This document shows positions 55,881-64,000 of a DNA stretch of 64,000 nt, piece after piece (within the stretch, counting starts at the first letter, position 1; each line of letters starts with the position of its first letter). A model generated the notes under the pieces. It was not told the origin of the DNA. It worked only from the letters and a program-made list of their open reading frames with translations, and searched no databases. Both the position numbers and the translations under genes were made by a program. Source of the stretch: Cypionkella sp. GTDB lineage: Bacteria; Pseudomonadota; Alphaproteobacteria; Rhodobacterales; Rhodobacteraceae. The DNA is taken from positions 107,149 to 171,148 of the forward strand of contig NZ_JAUSBA010000010.1 of the NCBI RefSeq assembly GCF_030652235.1, given 5' to 3'.

Positions 55881-56310
55881 TTAGCGGGCGCGCAATTCTG
55901 CCACTCGTGCCACAGCGGCCCTGGCGTTCGCCGCGATCTTATCCCAGTTACCCGCTGCGACATCGGCTTTTGTCGCAATCCAAGTGCCGCCAACCGCCCG
56001 CACTTCGGGCAGGGCCAACCAATCCCCCACATTGTCCATTGTCATGCCGCCCGTGGGGTTAAGGCCGATGCAGATATCGGCATAGGGCGCTGCGATGGTC
56101 TTCAGCATGTTCGGGCAGCTTGCTGGCATTGCCGGAAAGAATTTGACCATCGTGCATCCCATTCGCAGCGCCGCCTGCAAGTCGGTCGGTGTCATGATGC
56201 GAGGCGCAAACGGCAAGCCAACTTTGGTTGCATGCGCAAGTACAGCGATCTTAATTCCCGGCGACAGCGCAAAACGCGTGCCGGCGGCCAATGATTGATC
56301 CACCTGATCC
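55881..56310 (-). pseudogene. eda: KDPG aldolase gene truncated at its 5' end by an IS5-type element
   Basis: The preserved 140 residues cover the C-terminal two-thirds of KDPG/KHG aldolase: 'SLAAGTRFALSPGIKIAVLA', 'MVKFFPAMPASCPNMLKTIA' with the Schiff-base Lys, 'NPTGGMTMDNVGDWLALPEV' and 'VGGTWI'. Upstream of about 56310 the sequence is transposase DNA, so the N-terminus and promoter are gone. Entner-Doudoroff activity would need another copy. Confidence 0.85.
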
Positions 56311-56312
56311 TC

Positions 56313-56332
56313 GGTCTGGTCTGGTCTGGTCT
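56313..56332. repeat. Pentanucleotide tandem repeat (GGTCT)x4 at the eda/IS5 junction
   Basis: Four perfect GGTCT units followed by GG. It sits exactly where eda homology ends and transposase homology ('AVPDFSTL') begins, so it may stem from slippage or from the insertion or deletion event. Confidence 0.9.
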
Positions 56333-57113
56333 GGGCCGTGCCGGACTTCAGCACCCTCATCCGCCCATTGCCCGGCAGGTGAATGGAACATTCACCGAGA
56401 GGAGCCAGAAGACCCTGAAGGTCCACATCCCCTATCGCGGCTCGCAAGGCTCGTTGCATCTGCTGATCGACAGCACCGGGCTCAAGGTCGAGGGTGAAGG
56501 CGAGTGGAACGCCCGCAAGCACGGCGGCACGAAGCGTCGTGTCTGGCGCAAGATCCACATGCGTTGCCCGAGAGGGGGAATTGACGAGCAAACCTTGGAG
56601 ATCCGGGCTGCGGAGTTCACCACCAGCGATGTCGGCGACGCGCCCATGCTGCCCGAGCTTCTCGACCAGATCCCGTCAGTTCAGGAGATTGCAAGCGTCA
56701 CCGCCGATGGTGCCTTCGATACCCGCAAGTGCCACGATGCCATCGCCGCCCCAGGTGCCGCCGCGATCATACAGCCTGGAAAAACGCCAAGCCCTGGAAG
56801 CCCGACACCGCAGGGGCGATCGCGCGCAACGAAGCCCTGCGCGTATCACGCGGCTTCGGTCGAACCCTCTGGCGACGATGGAGCGGCTATCACCGCCGAA
56901 GCCGCGTCGAAACCAAGATGCACTGTATCAAACTGCTCGGCCAGCGACTGGCCGCGAGGGACTTCGATCGTCAGGTCGCCGAGTTCCATGTGCGTGTTGC
57001 CGTCCTGAACGGCTTCACTGCCCTTGGCATAGCCGCCCCTGAAGCCGTGGGATAAGTCGCAACGGGAAAAGGGGAAATCCGTCCATCACCTGATTGAGGC
57101 AACAGAGCCTGTT
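56313..57113 (+). mobile_element. IS5-family element, truncated and frameshifted
   Basis: Transposase pieces: 'AVPDFSTL', 'KTLKVHIPYRGSQGSLHLLI' and 'DSTGLKVEGEGEWNARKHGG' with a DDE Asp, 'TADGAFDTRKCHDAIA', then in another frame 'GRTLWRRWSGYHRRSRVETK' and 'MHCIKLLGQRLAARDFDRQV'. The first 70-80 residues are missing, an insertion of roughly 45 bases follows 'DFSTL', and a frameshift lies near 56780. The right end is placed near 57113 because GCAACAGAGCC resembles IS5 terminal sequence; this boundary is approximate. Not able to transpose by itself. Confidence 0.85.
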
Positions 57114-57228
57114 CACTTCCTCAAGCTGCTTAAGGCGTCAGGCATCCGACACGTCCATGCCGCCATACTTCGCCCGCCATTTAATGGGATGGACGCCTCT
57201 CCTGCCAATGGTAACATTTGGCTGAGAG

Positions 57229-57976
57229 ATGCCGCCAAGATGGGAGAAGAAGATAGTAATTGCTTGCGTGGGTATCGATTTGGCGAAGAGCGTGTTCCAG
57301 ATGCACGGTGCCGATTCCAAAGGGCGGCTGATGATGAGCCAGCGCTTGCGGAGGGATCAGGTGTTGCCGGAGGTTGCGAAGCTTCCGGCTTGTGTGATTG
57401 GGATCGTGGCTTGCACAGGGGCCTTCTTCTGGCAGCGTCAGTTTGAGACGCTCGGCCACACGGTCCGGATCATTGCGCCGCAATACGTGAAGCCCTTCGT
57501 CAAGCATCAGAAGAGCCACCGAAACGACGCCGAAGCGATTTGCACGGCGATGCGCCAGCCGAATATGAAATTCGTACCGACCAAGAACGAAGTGCAACAG
57601 GACATCCAGGCGCTTCATCGCGCTCGCAGCCGTTTGGTCAACCGCCGCACCGCGCTTGTCAGCCAGATGCGCGGCCTTCTGTTGGACCTTGGGGGGCACC
57701 ATAGGCGTTTCAATCAGCCGGGCCCTGCGTGCCATCCCGAAGATTATTGCCGACCCTGGTAACGGCATGACCGCAATGACACGGGAGATCATTGCAGAAC
57801 TCTATGAGGTCCTCGGCCAGATAAATGGGCGTATCAAGACTTTCGACCGCAGTCCTGAAGCCGTCTTCCAAGCAAATGCCAGCTGCCAACGCATCGCGCG
57901 CCTCTGTGGCGTTGGTCCAAAGACCGCAACGGCGGTGATCGCCGCGCGACTGGCTTTGGCAGTGCGGAAAACTTGA
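57229..57976 (+). mobile_element. IS110-family transposase gene, broken
   Basis: The DEDD-type N-terminal domain is seen as 'CVGIDLAKSVFQMHGADSKG', 'PQYVKPFVKHQKSHRNDAEA' and 'TKNEVQQDIQALHRARSRLV'. After a frameshift near 57690 'VSISRALRAIPKIIADPGNG' and 'GVGPKTATAVIAARLALAV' continue, then a stop. The C-terminal Tnp_20 domain is missing. The catalytic Glu expected in 'IGIEAC' reads Val ('IGIVACTGAFFW'). Inactive. Confidence 0.85.
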
Positions 57977-57995
57977 CTTATCGCGCGGTCAAGGC

Positions 57996-58220
57996 ATGTC
58001 AGCACGTATGGTAGAACGCGTGCTTGACCCACCAACGATCAGCGAAATCATTGAGATGGCGTTGAGCGATCACGTTAGCTTTGATCAGATCCGAGCCCTG
58101 CATGGGCTGGGTCCGGATGAGGTAAAGGCGCTGATGCGGCGAAATCTAAAATCCGGCAGCTACCGGGCTTGGCGCAGGCGTGTGCGGCAGTTTTCCGACC
58201 GGCGCGAGGTATACAAATGA
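57996..58220 (+). CDS. DUF2805 / TIGR03643 family small protein
   Basis: 74 residues from ATG at 57996. 'ISEIIEMALSDHVSFDQIRA' then 'GPDEVKALMRRNLKSGSYRA' match the small conserved TIGR03643 family, a helix-turn-helix-like domain of unknown function often found near oxidoreductases or photolyases. It is intact although surrounded by broken genes, and overlaps the next remnant by ATGA. Confidence 0.75.
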   Translation: MSARMVERVLDPPTISEIIEMALSDHVSFDQIRALHGLGPDEVKALMRRNLKSGSYRAWRRRVRQFSDRREVYK

Positions 58221-58786
58221 AGCCCGATCCCCATCCATGGGCTTGCGATCTGACCCAGTTGCATGCTGGGTCTGGCTGCGCCTTATCCGTGGCGTCCGCG
58301 ACCGGCACGCCCCGACCCGGTGCCCAACACTTGCCACCGTCACCCCAGACGGCAGGCCGCAGGCCAGAACTGTCGTGGTGCGTGCCACGGACAAACCAGC
58401 CGGAACGCTGGACATTCATAGCGACATCCAGTCGGCCAAGGTTCAGGAGTTGCGTGCAACGGCTTTCGCCGCGTTGGATGTGTGGGACGCCTCGGCGCAT
58501 CTGCAAATGCGGCTGGAAGCCCGGGTCACGATCCTGACTGGTCAGGATCGTGACCATGATCTGGGCGGGTGTGCCTGAGGTGTCCAGGCTGTCCTATGGC
58601 ACCATCCCCGCACCGGGCCAGCTTATCGCGCAGGCGCTGGACTACACGAACGGGCCCGATCCTGGATCTTTCGCTGTTCTACGGCTAAGCGTTCAGACGA
58701 TAGACGCCCTGCACCTTGGCCCGAACCATAATCGCGCCCGATTTAGTCGCATGGGTAATTGGGCGGGGGAATGGCTGGCGCCTTGA
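58217..58786 (+). pseudogene. Pyridoxamine 5'-phosphate oxidase-like gene with two compensating frameshifts
   Basis: 'DPHPWACDLTQLHA' (frame 2), 'WLRLIRGVRDRHAPTRCPTL' to 'VVVRATDKPAGTLDIHSDIQ' and 'ALDVWDASAHLQMRLEARVT' (frame 1), then 'WAGVPEVSRLSYGTIPAPGQ' and 'GSFAVLRLSVQTIDALHLGP' (frame 2) follow the order of FMN-binding PNPOx-like proteins. Shifts occur near 58265 and 58550. Total length (190 codons) equals an intact protein, so sequencing error is the alternative to decay. Confidence 0.75.
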
Positions 58787-58896
58787 CGGTGGCGCGGCGT
58801 GACTTGTTGTATGGCAAAGCGGTTGAAGGGATCAAACCAAGGCGCGGCGCAGCGATGCCATCCCTTCGGCATCGACCATTAAAGTATCCGCCTTGG

Positions 58897-59196
58897 TCAA
58901 GCCATCGTTTCGGTCCCTTTTCTGCCGTCCCTAAGCTGGGCGTTTGCGATTGTGATGATGCGTCGCATGATGGTGGTCATGGCGAGTTTGGCGGGTTTTC
59001 CGGCGGCCCTGAGGGCATTGTATGTGGCTTTGAGGGATGGATTGAAGCGGATTGCGACGAGGGCTGGCCTGTAGATAGCCTGTCGCAGGATGGCGCGTCC
59101 GCCTTGAATGAAGGCCTTGCCAGGCCTTTGGCCGGATTGCCTTGTCACTGGGGCGAGGCCTGCGAGGCTGATCGCTTTGTCGAGGAGGGGCATGGG
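58897..59196 (-). mobile_element. IS110-family transposase C-terminal fragment
   Basis: 'DKAISLAGLAPVTRQSGQRP', 'FIQGGRAILRQAIYRPALVA' and 'AGKPAKLAMTTIMRRIITIA' match the C-terminal (Tnp_20, IS116/IS110/IS902) domain. The rest of the gene is absent; at about 59190 the sequence changes to IS630 on the other strand. Confidence 0.8.
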
Positions 59197-60082
59197 CATC
59201 GTGAGGCGGCGCGGTTCGTGAACGACATGGTGATTCTGAAGCGCGCGACCGGGGGCCTTGCTCCGAAGGTCCAGGGCAATCATGCTGCGGGCAAGCCGGC
59301 ACCGTACAGTGGCTGGCTTCGCGAGCGGCTGGCGGCCAAGGGGGATCTGACGCTGGACGGGATCGTGGCCGAGCTTGCCGCCGTGCATGGCGTGACGGCG
59401 CACCGCGGATCAGTCGGCCTGTGGCTGCACAGGCTTGGCCTCAGCCATAAAAAACTCTGCTCGCCAGCGCAATCCTACGGCCCGAGGTGGCCGAGCGGCG
59501 CAGGGTCTGGATTGAGGCCCGCCAGTCTGACATGGCCAACATGCTGGAAAGACTTGTGTTCATCGACGAACCGAAGGTCCGCGAAGCGAAACTTCGCGCA
59601 AGACCAACCTCGTCAAGACGACCGGCTGGGCCCCCGTGGGCAAGCGCCTCATCGACCATGCCCCCTTCGGCCACGGGCACATCCAGACCTTCATTGCGGG
59701 CCTTGCTCATGACGGGCTGATCGCTCCTTGGGTCCTCGACGGCGCGATGAACCGCGCCAGCTTCGACGCCTACATCAAGAGCCAACTCGCCCCGGCGCTG
59801 CGGCCCGGACAGATCGTCGTGGCCGAAAACCTGTCGGCCCACAAATCCAGCCGGGCCCTCGAAGTGCTCCGTGCCTACGGCAATGACCTGGTCTTCCTGC
59901 CGCCGTAATCACCCGATCTGAACCCCATCGCGATGGCCTTCTCCAAGCTCAAGACCCTGATCTGAAAGGCCGCTGCCAGAACCTACCAAGCCCTGTGGAA
60001 ACAGGTCGGGGCCGTCCGCGACATGTTCCTGCCGACGGAATGCCGAAACGACTTCATGGCCGCAGGATTTGGTTTGAATTGA
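59190..60082 (+). mobile_element. IS630-family element, broken
   Basis: Pieces in order: HTH 'REAARFVNDMVILKRATGGL', 'GWLRERLAAKGDLTLDGIVA', frameshift, 'VERRVWIEARQ'-like helix and 'MANMLERLVFIDE' (DDE Asp), frameshift, 'GWAPVGKRLIDHAPFGHGHI' and 'TFIAGLAHDGLIAPWVLDGA'. The second catalytic Asp ('DNLxAHKS' in relatives) reads Glu ('AENLSAHKSS'), and stops interrupt 'FLPP*SPDLNPIAMAFSKLK'. Clearly inactive. Confidence 0.87.
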
Positions 60083-60117
60083 ACGCGACACGCTCTGAGC
60101 GCAAGGTGGGTTGGAAA

Positions 60118-60455
60118 CCTACCCCACGCCTTCTGGACCCAGACAGCACAGACCGCTTGCGCAAACTGACATCCAGTGCCTCGATATGCGGACAAAGTGC
60201 GCAGGCATCGACAACAGGTTTTATCAACTGCTCTAGCGTGGCGTCATGGCTGGCGCGCGCCAAAGCGTAGATTTCCTAGATCAACCGATCATAGTCGAAG
60301 ACACCCGCCGTCTCATCCCGCGCGATTATCACCAGATGCCGCGCAATCGTCCGCGCCAGATCCAGTAGATGCACATCGGGAACGACGCTATCCGGGGCAT
60401 AAGTTCCAATCCGCGCGGCGATCTGCAGGGCTTTCAATTCGATACAGTTCAATTA
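60118..60455 (-). pseudogene. Dihydroneopterin aldolase (FolB)-like remnant
   Basis: The minus strand reads 'IELKALQIAARIGTYAPDSV', 'DETAGVFDYDRLI', an in-frame TAG near 60280, then 'EIYALARASHDATLEQLIKP' and 'CPHIEALDVSLRKRSVLSGS'. This follows FolB-type folds as found in Rhodobacteraceae. One internal stop and loss of the natural 3' end into transposon DNA make it a pseudogene. Identification is by pattern only. Confidence 0.6.
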
Positions 60456-60463
60456 TGGCGAGG

Positions 60464-60924
60464 TCAGGTCTCCGTCTTTTGATAGTGACGAAGCACTGGT
60501 CGATGGCACCGTTGCGACACAACATTTAAAAATGCGACATTCACTCAACTTCATCCGGGGCGACATCGTCGGTGGCAGTTGGTCTTGGCTTTGGCAGGTG
60601 GTGGGCCAGCACGGCCTTGTAATGCCGCAGACGCCTGCGTGTCATTGCGCCGCCATCCCTCCCGCTTGGCGTGAACGAGATATTCCAGATTGGCGGCAGC
60701 CGATCCTTTGCCTGCATCAATTTGGTGACATGCGCATTGCCGTTGACGAAACATTGATGCCCTCCGCTGGGCGGCAAGGATGCTGCTCGCCACATCAGTC
60801 AAGGCAAAGGCATTATTCTGCGGTGAAGGCGGCCAATTGACTGGCTGATTTGCCACAGGTCTTGCCGGTGAAATGGGCGAGCGATCCACTATCTTTGTAT
60901 TACAAGAAGATGCTTGGACACATC
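60464..60924. other. Stretch upstream of alternative oxidase, no recognised gene
   Basis: About 460 bases with scattered short frames on both strands, none with a family I recognise (for example a 84-residue minus-strand frame at 60541-60795). Probably further decayed DNA. The last 60 bases must hold the promoter of the oxidase gene. Confidence 0.4.
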
Positions 60925-61569
60925 ATGAAACACAGTAAAGACTTTACGCCTGATCTGCTGCAGGTGCACCATAAGCCACACAGCATGAACGACCGCGCCG
61001 CATTGCGCGTGGTAAAGACGATGCGGTTTTTCGCGGACCAGTTCTTCGCAAAACGCTATGGGCACCGGGCCGTAGTGCTGGAAACTGTCGCGGCGGTTCC
61101 GGGGATGGTCGGGGGTTTGCTACAGCATCTTCGCGCCCTCCGGCACATCCGCGACGATCAGGGCTGGATCAAGGAACTGATCGAAGAGGCCGACAATGAG
61201 CGCATGCATTTGATGACATTCATCCAGATCGCGCAGCCAAGTCGGCTTGAGCGCATATTGATCATGGTGGCGCAGGCGGTGTTCTATAATCTGTATTTTT
61301 TCCTCTACCTGCTGGCCCCCAAAACCGCACACCGGGTGGTCGGTTACCTGGAGGAAGAGGCGGTGATCAGCTATACCCACTATCTGGAAGAGATCGACTC
61401 CGGTCGGGTTGAAAACGTACCAGCACCGCAGATTGCGCTAAAGTACTGGAACTTGCCATCGACCGCGCGCCTGCGCGACGTGGTAATTGTCGTGCGTGCA
61501 GATGAGGCCCACCACCGCGACACCAACCACCATTTTGCCAACCAGATCGCCAAAGGCGTGCATTCGTGA
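60925..61569 (+). CDS. aox: Alternative oxidase (diiron ubiquinol oxidase)
   Basis: 214 residues from 'MKHSKDF' (an ATG at 60910 is also possible). All four helices with di-iron ligands are seen: '[14 protein letters not shown]' (Glu, about 53), '[11 protein letters not shown]' (Glu and His, about 92-96), '[18 protein letters not shown]' (Glu, about 143) and '[13 protein letters not shown]' (Glu and His, about 195-198). A short hydrophobic stretch near 115-135 gives monotopic membrane binding. It oxidises ubiquinol and reduces oxygen to water without pumping protons and is resistant to cyanide and NO. Bacterial AOX is uncommon. The next gene is a cysteine desulfurase. Confidence 0.94.
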   Translation: MKHSKDFTPDLLQVHHKPHSMNDRAALRVVKTMRFFADQFFAKRYGHRAVVLETVAAVPGMVGGLLQHLRALRHIRDDQGWIKELIEEADNERMHLMTFIQIAQPSRLERILIMVAQAVFYNLYFFLYLLAPKTAHRVVGYLEEEAVISYTHYLEEIDSGRVENVPAPQIALKYWNLPSTARLRDVVIVVRADEAHHRDTNHHFANQIAKGVHS

Positions 61570-61678
61570 ACGCGGAGCAAAGCCGCCGTAAAATGGGGGC
61601 TGCCCGCGAGCGACCGGGCAACCCCAAAGATTGAGGCTACGGTCGTCGATCAGACATTCATTTAAAGAAAGTGTAGCC

Positions 61679-62899
61679 ATGCTCGATGTAGAAATGGTCC
61701 GCAGGGATTTTCCGATTTTGTCGCGCCAGGTGAATGGCAAGCCTTTAGTTTATCTAGATAATGGCGCTTCGGCCCAAAAACCAAAGGTGGTGATCGATGC
61801 AATCGCAAGGGCCTATTCGCATGAATACGCCAACGTGCATCGTGGCTTGCACACCCTCTCCAATCTGGCGACTGACAATTACGAACGGGTGCGTGGCATC
61901 GTTGCGCGGTTTTTGGGTGCAGCCAACGAGAACGAGATCATCTTTAATTCGGGCGCGACGGAAGGCATCAACATGGTCGCCTATGGTTGGGCGATGCCCC
62001 GCATGCAGGCAGGCGATGAGATCATTCTCAGCATAATGGAACACCACGCGAACATCGTGCCGTGGCATTTTCTGCGCGAACGGCAGGGTGTGGTGATAAA
62101 ATGGGTGGATGTGGACAGCATGGGTATGCTCGATCCGGCAAAAATGCTGGACGCGATTACACCGCGGACCAAACTGATTGCGGTCACGCATTGCTCAAAC
62201 GTTTTGGGCACCGTCGTGGATGTGGCGGCGATTTGCGCAGGTGCACGTGCACTTGGCGTGCCTGTGTTGATTGATGGCAGCCAGGCGGCGGTCCACTTGC
62301 CGATCAACGTGCAACAGATCGGCTGTGATTTCTATGCAGTGACGGGTCACAAGCTGTACGGTCCTTCCGGGTCCGGCGCGATCTATGTCCGCCACGACAG
62401 GATGGCCGAGATGCGACCCTTCATGGGTGGCGGCGACATGATCCGCGAGGTCACGCGCGATAGCGTTGTCTACAACGACGCGCCGATGAAATTCGAGGCG
62501 GGAACCCCCGGCATCGTGCAGACCATCGGTCTGGGCGTGGCGCTGGATTACATGACGGCGCTTGGGATGGCCAACATCGCCGCCCATGAGAACGGGTTGC
62601 GTGACTATGCCATCACGCGTCTTGACGGCTTAGCCTGGATCACGGTGCAAGGAACAATGCCTGACAAGGCCCCGATTTTCTCCTTTTCGATGCAGGGTGC
62701 CGCCCATGCGCATGACATATCGACCATCTTGGATAAAAGGGGTGTCGCGGTGCGCGCAGGCCAGCATTGTGCCGGGCCATTAATGGCGCATTTGGGGCTT
62801 ACTGCCACCTGCCGCGCGTCATTCGGACTGTATAACACCGCTTCAGAGGTTGATGTGTTGATCGATGCGTTGGAATTGGCGCACGACTTGTTCGCCTGA
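61679..62899 (+). CDS. sufS: Cysteine desulfurase, SufS type
   Basis: 406 residues; ATG at 61679 is preceded by AAAGAAAG. 'LVYLDNGASAQKP' (about 22-34), 'EHHANIVPWH', PLP Lys in 'VTGHKLYGPSGSG' (about 223-235) and the persulfide Cys in 'RAGQHCAGPLM' (about 360-370) are intact. It takes sulfur from cysteine for Fe-S assembly. It is not beside other suf genes here, so it may be an extra copy linked to the alternative oxidase, 110 bases upstream in the same direction. Confidence 0.94.
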   Translation: MLDVEMVRRDFPILSRQVNGKPLVYLDNGASAQKPKVVIDAIARAYSHEYANVHRGLHTLSNLATDNYERVRGIVARFLGAANENEIIFNSGATEGINMVAYGWAMPRMQAGDEIILSIMEHHANIVPWHFLRERQGVVIKWVDVDSMGMLDPAKMLDAITPRTKLIAVTHCSNVLGTVVDVAAICAGARALGVPVLIDGSQAAVHLPINVQQIGCDFYAVTGHKLYGPSGSGAIYVRHDRMAEMRPFMGGGDMIREVTRDSVVYNDAPMKFEAGTPGIVQTIGLGVALDYMTALGMANIAAHENGLRDYAITRLDGLAWITVQGTMPDKAPIFSFSMQGAAHAHDISTILDKRGVAVRAGQHCAGPLMAHLGLTATCRASFGLYNTASEVDVLIDALELAHDLFA

Positions 62900-62917
62900 C
62901 AGCCGCCCGATGTGCGA

Positions 62918-63215
62918 TCAGTTGGCCAATACAGGCGATGCGCCGATGAAATTCCGATCTTCGATCTGTTTGACGAGAAAGTCAGCCACGTTGGATCGCG
63001 CAATAATCCCGTTCCGCCATTCTGACCGTTCGCGAAGAATCTCGTAGCGGCCTGTTTTTGGACCATTCAACAGCACGCCCGGCCGCGCGATTGTCCAGTC
63101 AAGACCGCTTTGCTTGATCATCTGTTCCTGCAGGCTCTTGTCGTCATAGACACGGCCAAAAACAATCTGAAACGGGACGCGCTGCAGAAAACCAATGCTT
63201 ACGCGGCTGTCGCCC
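62918..63215 (-). pseudogene. NAD(P)H-binding NmrA-like protein, 5' end lost at an IS256 element
   Basis: The C-terminal 99 codons remain open: 'IGFLQRVPFQIVFGRVYDDK', 'MIKQSGLDWTIARPGVLLNG', 'IARSNVADFLVKQIED'. This is the atypical SDR family of NAD(P)H-binding proteins. Above 63215 the sequence becomes IS256, which removed the nucleotide-binding N-terminus. Confidence 0.8.
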
Positions 63216-63218
63216 GGG

Positions 63219-64000
63219 TGGTGTCGCGAAGTTGGTGGAAATTTGAAGGTGGCGTAATCTCCGGGTGAACCAAACCACCCAACCGGCGGCTTATACCGCC
63301 AGAGGAGATCACGCCATGACCCAGATTACAGACACCAGCAAGCTTGCGCTACTTGCATTTGAGGAAGGTTTTGATCCAATCGAGGATCGCCTTCGCACCA
63401 ACATCCGCGGCACGATTGAGGCCGTTTTTGATGAAGAACTGAACGGCTTTCTCGGCCGTTTGCGCTATGGTCGAACGGCCGGGGCCGTGAAGGGCTATCG
63501 CCACGGCAACCGGGATCGCCAGATCATCGGGACCTTTGGGACCGAAACAATCAGCGTGCCACGCGCTCGCGTTGAAGACGAGGCAGGCCACGTCAGCGAA
63601 TGGCGCTCGAAGGCGCTACCCCGCTATCAGCGGCTGACCAAGACGGCCGAAGCGCTGATCGCGTCGGTTTATCTCGCGGGTACGAACACGCGGCGGGTGA
63701 AGTGCGCGCTGTTTGCGCTGTTCAAGGGGGCTGTCAGCAAAGACGTCGTCAGCCGCGCCTGGCGCAAGGTGAAGGTGGATTGGGACGCCTGGTGCGCCCG
63801 TAGTCTTGCTGATGAGGACATCATCCGACTGATCCTTGACGGCACCGTCATCAAGACGTGTCTCGACAAGAAGGCCACGAACCTCTCGGTGCTCGCAGCC
63901 ATCGGTGTGCGCCGAGATGGTCAGAAGGTATTGCTTTCCATCATGAATATGGGCGGCGAGAGCACGGCAGCGTGGCGTCAATTTCTCGATGATCTGGATA
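63219..64000 (+). mobile_element. IS256-family insertion sequence (runs off the window)
   Basis: The left end is put near 63219, where the NmrA-like frame breaks. An AT-poor leader of 97 bases precedes the transposase start. The right end and target duplication are outside the window. The boundary is approximate. Confidence 0.75.
63316..64000 (+). CDS. IS256-family (mutator) transposase, 3' end outside window
   Basis: 228 codons are visible from ATG at 63316, with GAGGAGA upstream, and stay open to the edge. 'GRTAGAVKGYRHGNRDRQII' and 'GTFGTETISVPRARVEDEAG' form the N-terminal region; 'DEDIIRLILDGTVIKTCLDK' contains the first DDE Asp, followed by 'LSVLAAIGVRRDGQKVLLSI'. It appears intact as far as visible, unlike other transposases here, so this may be the youngest insertion. 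Confidence 0.93.
   Translation, partial: MTQITDTSKLALLAFEEGFDPIEDRLRTNIRGTIEAVFDEELNGFLGRLRYGRTAGAVKGYRHGNRDRQIIGTFGTETISVPRARVEDEAGHVSEWRSKALPRYQRLTKTAEALIASVYLAGTNTRRVKCALFALFKGAVSKDVVSRAWRKVKVDWDAWCARSLADEDIIRLILDGTVIKTCLDKKATNLSVLAAIGVRRDGQKVLLSIMNMGGESTAAWRQFLDDLD

Noticed and set aside
60541..60795. 84-codon minus-strand frame before the alternative oxidase
   Set aside because: No recognised family, no ribosome binding site, and it lies in decayed DNA.
60906..60914. AAGATGCTT upstream of the alternative oxidase, like an NsrR half-site
   Set aside because: The second half of the palindrome does not match, so the link to NO-responsive control is not supported by sequence.
1..64000. CRISPR arrays, rRNA genes or prophage structural genes
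   Set aside because: No regularly spaced repeats, no rRNA-like stretch and no capsid, tail or integrase genes were seen on either strand.

Overview
The window is GC-rich bacterial chromosome. Gene content points to an alphaproteobacterium of the Rhodobacteraceae type: a petABC (bc1) operon whose Rieske N-terminus reads like Rhodobacter proteins, a DinB with an N-terminal zinc ribbon, a TPP-riboswitch-controlled thiBPQ operon, and many dipeptide-type ABC transporters. These family assignments come from recognised motifs; no database search was possible.

Layout. 1-8.4 kb: an N-acylamino acid racemase-like gene (truncated by the window edge), divergent from an RpiR regulator, a dppABCDF-type peptide transporter and an M81 metallopeptidase, probably one peptide or amino-acid-derivative uptake unit. 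8.6-12.6 kb: a class I glutamine amidotransferase, divergent from a cytochrome P450, a glutamine-synthetase-like ligase and a [2Fe-2S] ferredoxin; this set suggests oxidative amine metabolism through gamma-glutamyl intermediates. 12.6-16.8 kb: a solo ParB-domain protein, an AT-richer P-loop ATPase that looks acquired, aroC, and a scrap of a DNA methyltransferase. 16.9-20.3 kb: TPP riboswitch and thiBPQ. 20.3-23.0 kb: petABC on the minus strand. 23.2-28.0 kb: GST, a decayed gene, a PaiB-like protein, rpmJ, tRNA-Val, N-formylglutamate amidohydrolase and dinB. 28.2-36.4 kb: cell-surface polysaccharide genes (epimerase, priming sugar transferase, glycosyltransferases, deacetylase, nucleotide-sugar dehydrogenase) and a metallophosphoesterase, with a nadC remnant.

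36.4-45.3 kb is the most unusual part: six minus-strand genes encode a DUF3095 protein, a large ABC exporter whose ATPase motifs are all degenerate and whose nucleotide-binding region contains three Q-loop-downstream-like repeats, a stand-alone cyclic-nucleotide-binding protein, an MBL-fold hydrolase, and two membrane-anchored class III adenylate cyclases, one with a [2Fe-2S] domain between membrane and cyclase. I read it as a candidate redox- or envelope-linked cyclic nucleotide signalling module acting on a pseudo-ABC exporter. 45.6-55.3 kb holds a second peptide-type ABC transporter, with the ATPases fused in one protein, continuous with three glycosyltransferases.

55.3-64 kb is a decayed, IS-rich region: broken SDR, eda, pyridoxamine-oxidase-like, folB and NmrA-like genes lie among remnants of IS5, IS110 and IS630 elements, and an IS256-family element runs off the right edge. 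Two intact genes stand out there: an alternative oxidase and a SufS-type cysteine desulfurase, adjacent on the same strand.
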